A DNA stretch of 11,779 bases from Bacillota bacterium (GTDB lineage Bacteria; Bacillota; Clostridia; Lachnospirales; Lachnospiraceae). Made by a program: the position numbers and the translations under genes. The stretch lies in the NCBI GenBank assembly GCA_017861355.1, contig JAGFXQ010000084.1, forward strand, positions 1-11,779, in the 5' to 3' direction. This document shows, in pieces, positions 1 through 7,024 of this stretch. Numbering within the stretch: the first letter of the stretch is position 1; each line of letters starts with the position of its first letter. Below the pieces are notes generated by a model that worked only from the letters and a program-made list of their open reading frames with translations, made no database searches and was not told the DNA's origin.

Positions 1-818
1 GAAACTACAACTGGATTAATGTTGATATTCTTAACATCTACGCCGGTCTTATCTGTCACAACTTTTTCTATAATTGCAAGTTGCTGATCGGTTAATGCTT
101 CAGAATTTACTACTACATCAACCATCCCATCATCCATGAATACAATCGCGCCATCAAAGCCTTTTGCTTCCAGCAACATCTCGGTTTTATTCTCCTTGGA
201 GATAATGTCTGTAAGCTCTAACATGCTGTTCACAGCAACGTCCTTTTGCTCCTTCGATACTTCTGCACTGTTGATGATATCAAGATAAGCAGCTTTATTC
301 TTTGCTCTGATCTGCTCTCTTTCAATCTTGTTGGAAACAAAATAGCTTGCATCGATGGTACTTGCTGCATTGGCAAGCACTGCTTCTCCCGGAACGCCTT
401 CTTCCAGATCAAGCTCTCCATTATCACTAACTTCCTGAGCATCTGCTAACATATCTTCATCCGAAATATCAGTCAATTCATTTGCGTCCTCGCCATCTGC
501 GGTTTCGCTGCTCTTATCTTCGGAAGCTACCTCGGAATTCTCCCCGGATGCATCAGCTGATGTTGTGTCATCCGTTCCTTCGGTCAATTCCATATCCTCG
601 TCACCAGCCTTTGCTGTTTCTGAATCGGCTGTGTCTGCCACTTCGGTTCCTTCTGCATCTGTGAATTCTTCATAATCATCTGCATTCTGAGCTTCCGTCT
701 CCACAGCATCCTTCTTATCCGCAAGGTCATCGTTGGTAAAGCTCAGATAACCCGCGATAATAATCATAATAGCCAATGCTGTGATTATGATGTGATTCTT
801 CTTAAATATATTTTTCAT
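1..818 (-). CDS. spoIIIAH: SpoIIIAH, stage III sporulation ring protein (3' end cut by window edge)
   Basis: Mother-cell half of the SpoIIIAH-SpoIIQ channel that spans the two membranes around the engulfed forespore; related in fold to the YscJ/FliF secretion ring proteins. 272 codons are visible, open to the left edge, so the stop lies outside. Residues about 8-26 form one membrane anchor. Residues about 29-145 are a long low-complexity linker rich in Asp, Glu, Thr and Ser. The ring-building domain runs from about 155 to the end (ANAASTIDASYF, later EAKGFDGAIVFMDD, then NININPVVV). B. subtilis SpoIIIAH is about 218 residues, so this one is longer because of the linker. The ATG at 818 has an AGGAGGT ribosome site just upstream. 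It is the last gene of the operon, 14 bases after spoIIIAG. Identity rests on domain layout and operon position. Confidence 0.93.
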   Translation of the reverse strand, partial: MKNIFKKNHIIITALAIMIIIAGYLSFTNDDLADKKDAVETEAQNADDYEEFTDAEGTEVADTADSETAKAGDEDMELTEGTDDTTSADASGENSEVASEDKSSETADGEDANELTDISDEDMLADAQEVSDNGELDLEEGVPGEAVLANAASTIDASYFVSNKIEREQIRAKNKAAYLDIINSAEVSKEQKDVAVNSMLELTDIISKENKTEMLLEAKGFDGAIVFMDDGMVDVVVNSEALTDQQLAIIEKVVTDKTGVDVKNININPVVV

Positions 819-832
819 TTTAGACCTCCTGA

Positions 833-1435
833 TCATTTTATACCTTGATTCATTTTCATTACTTTAACTTTATGCGCAGGTACGTCAAATAATACCTCAA
901 CCGCTTCCATAATGTCCATTTTAACTATGGCACTATCTCCACCTTCCGCGATCACAACGACGCCTTCTATCTCCGGTTCAAGTTCCTGTAATATGTAAGG
1001 CACTGACTTTCCATCCTCGTTCGTAACCAGAACGGTATTTTCTTCCCGCTGGGCACTATTATCTGTTCTGCTTCCGCCCTCCCCATCTTCTTCATTTAAG
1101 CTTTCCTGTGTAGAAGAACTATCCTTTAATGGAACCTGTTCCTGCGAACCTTTCGTAGTAATGATTACTTCTACGTCTCCAACGCCGGATACTTTTCTTA
1201 ATGCTGATGTAAGCTTATTTTCTATCTCTGATATATAGGTATTCTCACTATAGCTTGTCGTATTCGTATCATTTTGTAAGTCCGTAACTTTCATGTCCTT
1301 AGCATCACCATCCGTGGAACGGAATGCACCTAATACACTGGGAAAGGATAACAATATGACTAGAATACCTGCCATAAAGAGCATGATTAACCTTGGCAGT
1401 CCGATTGTTTTCAGGGAAATCTTCTTCTTATCCAT
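833..1435 (-). CDS. spoIIIAG: SpoIIIAG, stage III sporulation ring protein
   Basis: Forms a large ring in the intermembrane space of the engulfed forespore, as part of the SpoIIIA-SpoIIQ channel. 200 residues from the ATG at 1435. Residues 14-33 are the single membrane anchor. The ring-building (RBM/YscJ-like) domain is split as in the family: the first part is around 68-104 (KVSGVGDVEVIITTKG), a hydrophilic Ser/Glu/Asp-rich insertion follows at about 105-132, and the second part is around 133-195 (EIEGVVVIAEGGDS, then DVPAHKVKVMKM). B. subtilis SpoIIIAG is about 229 residues. An in-frame start 15 codons upstream (1480) is rejected because GGAGG at 1441-1445 lies only a few bases before the ATG at 1435. 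The gene follows the widest gap in the operon (103 bases) and ends 14 bases before spoIIIAH. Confidence 0.95.
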   Translation of the reverse strand: MDKKKISLKTIGLPRLIMLFMAGILVILLSFPSVLGAFRSTDGDAKDMKVTDLQNDTNTTSYSENTYISEIENKLTSALRKVSGVGDVEVIITTKGSQEQVPLKDSSSTQESLNEEDGEGGSRTDNSAQREENTVLVTNEDGKSVPYILQELEPEIEGVVVIAEGGDSAIVKMDIMEAVEVLFDVPAHKVKVMKMNQGIK

Positions 1436-1440
1436 ATGAA

Positions 1441-1445
1441 CCTCC
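1441..1445 (-). promoter_or_regulatory. Ribosome binding site fixing the spoIIIAG start
   Basis: GGAGG on the minus strand, 5 bases before the ATG at 1435. It lies downstream of the alternative in-frame start at 1480, so translation must begin at 1435. Confidence 0.8.
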
Positions 1446-1506
1446 GTAACATTTCCCGCAGCTTCCTTGTATAAGTGCAAAATGTAAAAGCCATTCCGTT
1501 AACTGT

Positions 1507-1523
1507 AATAAAAGCTTTTTATT
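1507..1523 (-). other. AT-rich inverted repeat in the spoIIIAF-spoIIIAG gap
   Basis: Arms AATAAAA (1507-1513) and TTTTATT (1517-1523) flank a 3-base centre, just downstream of the spoIIIAF stop. It is A/T only and has no T tract after it on the coding strand, so it is a poor terminator. It could be a weak mRNA structure or nothing. The rest of the 103-base gap (1436-1538) shows no convincing promoter to my eye. Confidence 0.3.
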
Positions 1524-1538
1524 TCACTTGAAACATCC

Positions 1539-2156
1539 TTAACTTATACTAATATTTATATTAACCTGTTCAATATTATAGAAGTCCGAGAGTTTATTTT
1601 TAATATTAATTTCCATGGGAGAAGGAGGGTTCTGTGCATCACTCTTCTCTGTCTCATGAATACTGACCGGTGATATATCTATCTCATCGATGGAAAGGCG
1701 ATTACTTGCCGCTTCCTTGTCATTTTTTTCTGTAACAGCAGTGATATCCATCCTCATTATCTCTCCAAAAGTAGGGTTTTTAGTATTGCGATCAATAGTG
1801 ATGTCTAAGCTGGTAAGGTCGAGTCCCTCCTCCTTAAGTATGCTTACTACCTGTTTGCGGATCTTTTCTTCATATTCAGCAAAAATCGCATCGCTCTGTG
1901 CTTCCTCCATCCGGTTAAGGTCATTCTTAAACTCAGAAGTCTCTACGGTAAAGTCATTCGCTTGTAGATAATAATCCAAAGTATCCTCCAAATTCATATA
2001 GTTCATCAGCGGTGAGACAATAATCAGCACCAGAATCATTCCGGATACTATGCTTACATACTTCTTATAACTTTTATCACCAAGAAGGTTCATTATAATT
2101 GCATTTAGGATCATGTAGATTACAACATTCCTGATCCAGTTATAGATGATATCCAT
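1539..2156 (-). CDS. spoIIIAF: SpoIIIAF, stage III sporulation protein
   Basis: Membrane component of the SpoIIIA complex in the mother-cell-derived outer forespore membrane. 205 residues, close to the 206 of B. subtilis. Two N-terminal membrane segments (about 8-26 and 33-51, separated by the family-typical GDKSYKKYVSIVSG stretch) are followed by a soluble domain of about 150 residues. That domain has a charged helical part (residues about 76-110) and a C-terminal region ending in the alternating hydrophobic run NIEQVNINISIS. The soluble domain is known in the family to have a ring-building-type fold. The ATG at 2156 follows a GAGAGG-like ribosome site and sits 30 bases after spoIIIAE. The stop is TAA, and it is followed by the widest gap of the operon. 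Confidence 0.94.
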   Translation of the reverse strand: MDIIYNWIRNVVIYMILNAIIMNLLGDKSYKKYVSIVSGMILVLIIVSPLMNYMNLEDTLDYYLQANDFTVETSEFKNDLNRMEEAQSDAIFAEYEEKIRKQVVSILKEEGLDLTSLDITIDRNTKNPTFGEIMRMDITAVTEKNDKEAASNRLSIDEIDISPVSIHETEKSDAQNPPSPMEINIKNKLSDFYNIEQVNINISIS

Positions 2157-2186
2157 TGGCCTCTCACTCCCTAACCTGTTGTAGAA

Positions 2187-3356
2187 TTACTTAACACTGC
2201 CTGTTGTTACTGCAACAATCGTGATTGAGATCAGGAACAACACTACTCCGACAAACACCGTCTGAAGTAACAAGGCAGCTGACTTTCCGGAAGCGCTGAT
2301 ACATTCAATAAAGCGCTTATCCGATATGGGTTGCAGGACGGCACTTCCGATTTTGTATATTGCAGTGACTACCAGCAGCTTAAGACATGGTACTGCAACG
2401 ATGGAGATTAGAACGATTAATCCTGCCACACCGATCGCATTCTTTAAAAGTACACCTGCACCAAGTATCGTCTGTGTTACTCCTCCAAGCGCATCACCTA
2501 TCCCGGGGATCGCCTCAGAGGCTTTCATCAAAGTAGACCGTTTCACTTGATCCACCACGGGGACGATTAAGCCTTGGATCGCATTAAACCCGATGACTGC
2601 TGCCAGCATGCTCTTTAGCAACCAACCGATTGCTGTCGCAAACAGCTCTGCAAGCTTAGACAGCATGTCCTCTTTCGATAGATTATTTGCTAATATAATG
2701 ATCAGGTAGAAATTGATCATTGGAATAATAACTCTAATCAGTAGGAAATCCACCAAAGTAATCAGCATCAGTGCTCCTTCATAATACATCATTGAAGTGG
2801 CAGTTCCGCTGGTAAATGCAACCGACATAAAATAAGTCGGGACCAATGCTCTCATAAAATCCAGAATGGAGCTTATGGTTGCTGAGGCAATTCTCGAGGC
2901 GGTGATGAATGATCCGATCAGGAGGCCAAAGAGCAATAGATAAGTAACATAATATCCCGTCTCCGATACCTGATTATTTCGGAAAGCCATGGATAGGTTC
3001 GTGAACAAGGCAGCGATCAATGCGATCGTTATCAAGCTCCCAAAGGTACTAAGATTACCTTTAATCTCTCCTCGAACGGAGGTCATTAACTCATTGGCAA
3101 CCGCGGTTAATGAGAATGGTTGCTCTCCCCGAACCAGCTTTCCTACATAGTCTCCGAAATCAAATTCATTCCCCTTTCCCATGACATCCTTGATTACATC
3201 CTGAATCTCTGAATAATCAATATCCTGAGAAGAATAAAGGTCTACATCATAATTATCACTCGGTGCCGGAGTTGTTGATGCCTTTGCTTCCTCGGAACAT
3301 AACAATGAAATCAGAAGGATCAGAGTCAGAAGCACAAGTCGGCGAAGCAAATGCAT
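2187..3356 (-). CDS. spoIIIAE: SpoIIIAE, polytopic stage III sporulation protein
   Basis: Large multi-spanning membrane component of the SpoIIIA channel. 389 residues from the ATG at 3356, close to the roughly 400 of the family. Residues 1-26 are a signal peptide (hydrophobic core 7-20, likely cleavage after EEAKA). An extracytoplasmic stretch of about 75 residues follows, then about seven or eight membrane segments from residue 104 to 384. The region around 280-300 (EAIPGIGDALGGVTQTILGA) is family-typical. A GTG three codons upstream (3365) is in frame but is itself part of the AGAGGTG ribosome site, so the ATG at 3356 is preferred. The gene is 20 bases after spoIIIAD and 30 bases before spoIIIAF. 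The Cys at residue 20 lies in the hydrophobic core but does not make a lipobox. Confidence 0.95.
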   Translation of the reverse strand: MHLLRRLVLLTLILLISLLCSEEAKASTTPAPSDNYDVDLYSSQDIDYSEIQDVIKDVMGKGNEFDFGDYVGKLVRGEQPFSLTAVANELMTSVRGEIKGNLSTFGSLITIALIAALFTNLSMAFRNNQVSETGYYVTYLLLFGLLIGSFITASRIASATISSILDFMRALVPTYFMSVAFTSGTATSMMYYEGALMLITLVDFLLIRVIIPMINFYLIIILANNLSKEDMLSKLAELFATAIGWLLKSMLAAVIGFNAIQGLIVPVVDQVKRSTLMKASEAIPGIGDALGGVTQTILGAGVLLKNAIGVAGLIVLISIVAVPCLKLLVVTAIYKIGSAVLQPISDKRFIECISASGKSAALLLQTVFVGVVLFLISITIVAVTTGSVK

Positions 3357-3362
3357 ATTAAT

Positions 3363-3369
3363 CACCTCT
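3363..3369 (-). promoter_or_regulatory. Ribosome binding site deciding the spoIIIAE start
   Basis: AGAGGTG on the minus strand, 6 bases before the ATG at 3356. Its last three bases form an in-frame GTG that automatic gene calling could take as the start. The spacing favours the ATG. Confidence 0.7.
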
Positions 3370-3376
3370 TTTTCAT

Positions 3377-3760
3377 TTATGCGGTCAAAAGGTTGTCTAT
3401 GGTATCCAGAATGGCCAACATAATTGGCATACTGATTGCGAGAATCGTCAGCTTCCCAACCAACTCAATCTGTTCTGAGATTGCCTGATATCCGGAATCC
3501 TTACAAAGCGAAGAGGCTATCTCGGTCACATAGGTAATTCCAATGATCTTAATCAGAATCGTTACATAGGATTTATTCATTCGGATATATCCTTGAAGTT
3601 GATCAATTGCATCAAAGATCACTTCCAGCTTACTAATACCCCAGAGCAGGATAAGAATACACGCTCCAATACTTATGTAAAGAGAATATTCCTCCTTGCC
3701 CTTCTTAAACATAATTGCCAGAATGATTGCTACAATTCCGACAACAGCGATTCGTATCAT
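3377..3760 (-). CDS. spoIIIAD: SpoIIIAD, stage III sporulation membrane protein
   Basis: Small integral membrane component of the SpoIIIA complex; it and SpoIIIAC belong to one related family. 127 residues, close to the roughly 130 of the family. Hydrophobic segments lie at about 2-17, 26-45, 62-82 and 102-122, with the family-typical stretch SSLCKDSGYQAISEQIELVG at about 82-101 between the last two. The ATG at 3760 follows a strong GGAGGT site (3763-3768 on the minus strand). It lies 31 bases after spoIIIAC and 20 bases before spoIIIAE, consistent with one transcript. Confidence 0.95.
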   Translation of the reverse strand: MIRIAVVGIVAIILAIMFKKGKEEYSLYISIGACILILLWGISKLEVIFDAIDQLQGYIRMNKSYVTILIKIIGITYVTEIASSLCKDSGYQAISEQIELVGKLTILAISMPIMLAILDTIDNLLTA

Positions 3761-3791
3761 ATTGACCTCCCTATTCCAGAACCGATCTTGG

Positions 3792-3989
3792 CTAAACTAT
3801 GTTGAAGAGCTGCTGTATTGTAACAAACAGCTCCGTAATATGTGGTAATAGCCATAATAGGACCAATATCAGTCCGGCCAAGCTGGTAAAAAAAGCAAGG
3901 TCATCGCGACCTGATTGCTTCAATATTTGATTTAATACGGACACCATTATACCAACCAGTGCAATTCTTAAAATTAAATAGATATCCAT
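3792..3989 (-). CDS. spoIIIAC: SpoIIIAC, small stage III sporulation membrane protein
   Basis: Two-segment membrane protein of the SpoIIIA complex, homologous to part of SpoIIIAD. From the ATG at 3989 it has 65 residues, matching the 65-68 usual for the family. Membrane segments are at about 3-20 and 32-50, with a short polar link (LKQSGRDDLAFF) between them. Longer in-frame starts exist (to 4019, adding up to ten residues), but only the ATG at 3989 has a well-spaced GGAG (3996-3999, 6-base spacer), and the longer forms would exceed the family length. It lies 37 bases after spoIIIAB and 31 bases before spoIIIAD. Confidence 0.92.
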   Translation of the reverse strand: MDIYLILRIALVGIMVSVLNQILKQSGRDDLAFFTSLAGLILVLLWLLPHITELFVTIQQLFNIV

Positions 3990-3995
3990 AAGCAT

Positions 3996-3999
3996 CTCC
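3996..3999 (-). promoter_or_regulatory. Ribosome binding site deciding the spoIIIAC start
   Basis: GGAG on the minus strand with a 6-base spacer to the ATG at 3989. The upstream in-frame ATG codons at 4019, 4001 and 3995 have no comparable site; those at 4001 and 3995 abut or overlap the GGAG itself. Confidence 0.6.
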
Positions 4000-4026
4000 A
4001 TTACGGCGTATCGTGCCATCGAATTT

Positions 4027-4551
4027 TTAAATCATGATGATTGAGATGAATACTCCGGCCATAATTCCCAGACTATTGTATAGATAAGACCTTTCCTTCA
4101 CTGTTTTCGTCAGCTCAGCGATCTCTTCCTCTAACTGCGACAGATACAGTTCAAAGGTATTCATCTGCATATCCTTATCAAGGTAACCGAGATTCTCACC
4201 AAAAGAAATCAGTTGGTTCTTGTCCTTCTTCGTCAGTGAGGTATTGATCAGCTCCTTCTCTACTGCTTCCTTCCACACCTGGGAAAAGGTCTGTCCTGAT
4301 AACTCCTGTAGTTTGGAGCTTACAAACTCAAAAAATCGATAAAAGCTACCTTTATATCTTCTGGCGATGACGCTGATTGCTTCCGGAAGGGGCGTATTCG
4401 CATATCGGATGTCTCCCTTCAGGAGACTGATTAATTTTCTCAGTTCTTTCAAATCCTCGATCCGGTTCTTCATCTCCGTACTGAAGAAGAAGCCCATCCC
4501 GGTGGAGGATGCAATTACCAGAATACATCCTACTATCTTAAGAATTGTCAT
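4027..4551 (-). CDS. spoIIIAB: SpoIIIAB, stage III sporulation protein
   Basis: Membrane-anchored SpoIIIA component whose soluble domain resembles the type II secretion platform protein GspF; thought to work with the SpoIIIAA ATPase. 174 residues from the ATG at 4551, against 171 in B. subtilis. It has an N-terminal membrane segment (about 2-22), then a helical cytoplasmic domain with the family-typical start ELRKLISLLKGDIRYANTPL (36-55). A second hydrophobic segment is at the extreme C-terminus (about 158-174). The start overlaps the spoIIIAA stop by four bases (ATGA), which implies translational coupling. The AAAGGAGG ribosome site lies inside spoIIIAA. A longer open frame back to 4590 has no site of its own and would overlap spoIIIAA further. 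Confidence 0.94.
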   Translation of the reverse strand: MTILKIVGCILVIASSTGMGFFFSTEMKNRIEDLKELRKLISLLKGDIRYANTPLPEAISVIARRYKGSFYRFFEFVSSKLQELSGQTFSQVWKEAVEKELINTSLTKKDKNQLISFGENLGYLDKDMQMNTFELYLSQLEEEIAELTKTVKERSYLYNSLGIMAGVFISIIMI

Positions 4552-5522
4552 ATCAGTTTGTCCTCCTTTCCTCTTAAGCAACTGTTCCATTGTTGATCAT
4601 ATATCTCTTCCACATGTCCGATGTCCTTACCATTATTCAGTAGAATATAGCGTTCAAATAATCTTTTTTCGATTAATTCGCCCAACACAGGTTTATTTCT
4701 GATGTCTTCCAGTGAGCTTCCATGAATGGTTGCAATCAGCTTGCAGCCACAACCGATGACATAATCGATTGCTTCCAGTTCTTCTTTGGAGCCAAGCTCA
4801 TCCACCGCGATAATCTGTGGCGACATCGAGCGGATCAGCATCAGCATTCCTTTGGCCTTAGGACAACAGTCCAGGATATCTGTCCGTATACCCACCTCAT
4901 TCTGAGGTGTTCCCATGTAGCAAGCCCCGATCTCGGAACGTTCATCCACCACTCCAATGCTCATACCGGCGAATAATCCGCTTCCATCGGAAAGCTGTCG
5001 TATAATATCGCGAAGCAGTGTCGTCTTTCCGCACCTCGGCGGTGAGATAATCAGTGTATGATAGATTCCCTTACTCTCACGATTCATCAGGTATGGCAGC
5101 ACCTGATCGGCACAGCCCTTCACCTGATGGGCAAGACGCACATTGATAAAGGAAATGTGCTTCATCCCCTTAATCAGATCATCTTCAATGATAATCTTTC
5201 CTGCTATTCCAATACGATGCCCCCCGCTGATCGTGATAAAGCCTTGCTTGATCTCCTCCTCGAAGGCATAGAGTGAATAGTTACTTATGTACTCCATCGT
5301 CTCCCGTATCTCATTTTTTGTGATCATGATAGCTTTTGCCGGATGGTTCACAAGCTTGGCCTCTTCTGTCACAAAAGACTCCTGATTGTTATAAATAATA
5401 AGAAGTGGTGAATTAATACGAAGTCGGATCTCCTGCAGCTTGTCAAAATCGATGCTAAGCTTCCCAAAAACCGTTCGAAGCTTTAGCGATAATATTTTCA
5501 ACAGCTCGTCTTTCGTGTTCAT
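4548..5522 (-). CDS. spoIIIAA: SpoIIIAA, sporulation ATPase
   Basis: Cytoplasmic AAA+/secretion-type ATPase thought to power the SpoIIIA-SpoIIQ complex during sporulation. 324 residues, against about 307 in B. subtilis. Residues about 60-135 contain the family N-domain (ATKNEIRETMEY-like region and ISGGHRIGIAGK at 99-109). Walker A is SPPRCGKTT (160-168), with K166 and T167 intact; the first Gly of the usual GPPGCGKTT is Ser and the second is Arg. Walker B is IIAVDE (237-242), followed by LGSKEELEA. The sensor-like TIHGSS is at 265-270. The ATG at 5522 follows a purine-rich GGGGGGAG site. First gene of the operon; its stop overlaps the spoIIIAB start. Confidence 0.97.
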   Translation of the reverse strand: MNTKDELLKILSLKLRTVFGKLSIDFDKLQEIRLRINSPLLIIYNNQESFVTEEAKLVNHPAKAIMITKNEIRETMEYISNYSLYAFEEEIKQGFITISGGHRIGIAGKIIIEDDLIKGMKHISFINVRLAHQVKGCADQVLPYLMNRESKGIYHTLIISPPRCGKTTLLRDIIRQLSDGSGLFAGMSIGVVDERSEIGACYMGTPQNEVGIRTDILDCCPKAKGMLMLIRSMSPQIIAVDELGSKEELEAIDYVIGCGCKLIATIHGSSLEDIRNKPVLGELIEKRLFERYILLNNGKDIGHVEEIYDQQWNSCLRGKEDKLI

Positions 5523-5578
5523 TCTGCTCCCCCCTTATTCTATGATCGCGGATGGCTTATCCACCTTCTGCTTAAAAC

Positions 5579-5607
5579 AAGATATTCTCTAAGTAAGAAA
5601 AATATAA
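5579..5607 (-). promoter_or_regulatory. Candidate sigma-E promoter of the spoIIIA operon
   Basis: On the minus strand, TTATATT (5601-5607) is followed by a 14-base spacer and AATATCTT (5579-5586). The first element matches the sigma-E -35 consensus (KMATATT) at 6 of 7 positions and the spacer length is right. The -10 matches CATACAHT only at about 5 of 8. Transcription would start near 5571, leaving a leader of about 49 bases. spoIIIA operons are known to be sigma-E controlled; this site is an eye match only. Confidence 0.4.
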
Positions 5608-5750
5608 CTTAGAATGTCCAAGAAATAACTTGTATCTTTTTGTCAATTATATTATTCTGATTAACAAGATGAATGATCGCTGTTCCGCTTACCAAGGAAT
5701 AACTGATCGTATAGATTTGTAATGCATGTTATTTTTGATTATGAGTCCGG

Positions 5751-5759
5751 TGATATGAT
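5751..5759 (+). promoter_or_regulatory. Candidate extended -10 promoter for aroE
   Basis: TGATATGAT reads as an extended -10 (TGn followed by TATGAT, 5 of 6 to TATAAT). No good -35 is seen at the right distance. Transcription would begin near 5766, giving a leader of about 40 bases with AAGGGG at 5787-5792 as the ribosome site. Confidence 0.35.
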
Positions 5760-5805
5760 AGAATTATCATGAAAATGAATGCTAAGAAGGGGATGACAAG
5801 AATTT

Positions 5806-6585
5806 ATGATGCGATATGGCTTGATTGGAGAGAAATTAGGACATAGCTATTCGAAGATAATTCATGAGAAGATAGCTGATTATACTTATGATCTGATTCC
5901 TTTATCGAAGGAGGAATTCGTTGATTTTATGGAGAAGAAAGCATTCACTGCGATTAATGTTACCATTCCTTATAAACAGGCAGTGATTCCTTACCTAGAC
6001 GAGCTGGATCCACTGGCGAAAGAGATTGGCGCTGTGAATACCGTCATAAACCGTTCCGGACATTATATCGGTTATAATACAGACTTTTTCGGCTTCACTT
6101 ATATGCTGGAGCACAATAATATCAACATTAAAGGGAAGAAATGCTTGATTCTCGGGAGCGGTGGTACTTCGCATACTGTGTCTGCGGTCTTACAGCATCT
6201 AGGTGCTTCGGAGGTTTTGATTGTCAGTCGGCAGTCCTCTGAGCTGACCATCTCCTACGAAGAATGTTATGCTAAACACGCCGATGCGCAGGTCATCGCA
6301 AATACCACCCCGCAAGGCATGTATCCGAATATTGATGCGGCACCAATTGATTTGGTTCCATTCACAAGATGTGAGGCTGTCGTGGATGCTATCTTCAACC
6401 CCTTAGAGACAAAGCTTACAAAACAGGCAAAGAAGCTTGGGATGAAGGGGGTCACCGGTCTCGAGATGTTAGTTGCTCAAGCGAAACAGGCGATCGAATA
6501 CTTTCTGGATCAGAAGCTGGAGGATGCTGTTATAGAGGATACCTATCAGAATTTACTAGAGGCAATAAAAGAAAGAAGTGAATAA
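5806..6585 (+). CDS. aroE: Shikimate dehydrogenase (NADP+)
   Basis: Reduces 3-dehydroshikimate to shikimate with NADPH in the cytoplasm, a step of chorismate and aromatic amino acid synthesis. 259 residues, slightly shorter than the E. coli enzyme (272). Substrate domain: HSYSK (13-17), NVTIPYK with catalytic Lys57 (51-57), GAVNT (75-79), and YNTDFFGF with Asp93 (90-97). Nucleotide domain: glycine loop GSGGTSHT (117-124), SR at 141-142 for the NADP phosphate, NTTPQGMYP (166-174) and GLEMLVAQA (218-226). The glycine loop departs from the usual GAGGA(A/S)RA. Two ATG codons in a row (5806, 5809) are possible starts; AAGGGG at 5787-5792 is rather far from both. Divergent from spoIIIA and followed by a small gene on the same strand. 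Confidence 0.93.
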   Translation: MMRYGLIGEKLGHSYSKIIHEKIADYTYDLIPLSKEEFVDFMEKKAFTAINVTIPYKQAVIPYLDELDPLAKEIGAVNTVINRSGHYIGYNTDFFGFTYMLEHNNINIKGKKCLILGSGGTSHTVSAVLQHLGASEVLIVSRQSSELTISYEECYAKHADAQVIANTTPQGMYPNIDAAPIDLVPFTRCEAVVDAIFNPLETKLTKQAKKLGMKGVTGLEMLVAQAKQAIEYFLDQKLEDAVIEDTYQNLLEAIKERSE

Positions 6586-6652
6586 AGGGACATTAATAAG
6601 GTTCTCATAACTTACATGTAACTTGATCAATACGAAAGGGATGGTAAGATCT

Positions 6653-6889
6653 ATGAATTTTCTAAGCCGCAAAGAATTATATGTTACCATGGATATGATG
6701 AAGTTAAACAGTGTAATCAATCTTCTGACCAAGGAGCATATCACCTTTATCAATAAGACTCAGAATACGACCAGACAAAACGGCAAAGCCGCTACCCTCG
6801 GTTTAAACAATAATGGAATGTTTTTATATTATATTTACGTTCACAAGGACGATTTCGAAAAAGCCAAATTATTGATCAAGGATAAATAA
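6653..6889 (+). CDS. Small DUF2007-like protein of unknown function
   Basis: 78 residues from the ATG at 6653. The pattern resembles the DUF2007 ('putative signal transducing protein') fold. An initial strand (ELYVTMD) is followed by a helix (MKLNSVINLLTKEHI), then a strand (TFINKTQN), then a final strand and helix (MFLYYIYVHKDDFEKAKLLI) like the conserved end of that family. The family role is not established, so no function is given. AAAGGG lies 12 bases before the ATG; an ATG at 6641 and a TTG at 6623 are in frame but badly placed for that site. It is 67 bases after aroE with no terminator between, so cotranscription is likely, ending at the hairpin at 6948-6990. The family assignment is by eye and moderate. 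Confidence 0.65.
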   Translation: MNFLSRKELYVTMDMMKLNSVINLLTKEHITFINKTQNTTRQNGKAATLGLNNNGMFLYYIYVHKDDFEKAKLLIKDK

Positions 6890-6947
6890 TATTGGGGTGT
6901 ATTAATTAATTTGTATCTTTTTACTGATTTTTGGGCCAAATGAATCA

Positions 6948-6990
6948 AAAAAGCGTAACCTTGGAATTACATCTCCATGTTGCGCTTTTT
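6948..6990. terminator. Bidirectional intrinsic terminator
   Basis: The 12-base arms AAAAAGCGTAAC (6948-6959) and GTTGCGCTTTTT (6979-6990) pair with a single G-T wobble. Inside the 19-base loop a short TGGA/TCCA stem can form. Both strands end in a run of five or six T, so it can stop the aroE unit on the plus strand and the long minus-strand block whose last gene ends at 7022. Confidence 0.85.
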
Positions 6991-7004
6991 ATATTCATGA
7001 CAAG

Positions 7005-7024
7005 TGAAACGATTTATCGTTTCA
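7005..7024. repeat. Perfect inverted repeat at the end of the GIY-YIG-like gene
   Basis: TGAAACGAT (7005-7013) and ATCGTTTCA (7016-7024) are perfect 9-base arms around TT. On the minus strand the TGA stop codon of the gene is the first triplet of the repeat. No T tract follows, so it is not a classic terminator. It may protect the 3' end or be a binding site. Confidence 0.6.

Larger units (their letters stand above)
5523..5805. other. Divergent intergenic region between spoIIIAA and aroE
   Basis: This 283-base AT-rich stretch has no credible gene. It holds the candidate sigma-E promoter for spoIIIA and a candidate extended -10 promoter for aroE. The remaining stretch, about 5610-5750, shows no clear hairpin or repeat that I can support. 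Confidence 0.7.

Noticed and set aside
1690..1971. Open frame on the plus strand inside spoIIIAF
   Set aside because: It is antisense to a clear family member, has no ribosome site, and its composition reflects the opposite strand.
3297..3356. SpoIIIAE as a lipoprotein, because of a Cys in its leader
   Set aside because: The residues before the Cys (ISLLC) do not fit a lipobox, and a normal cleavage site after EEAKA follows.
4367..4702. Plus-strand open frame of 111 codons across spoIIIAB and spoIIIAA
   Set aside because: It lies entirely antisense to two conserved sporulation genes and resembles no protein.
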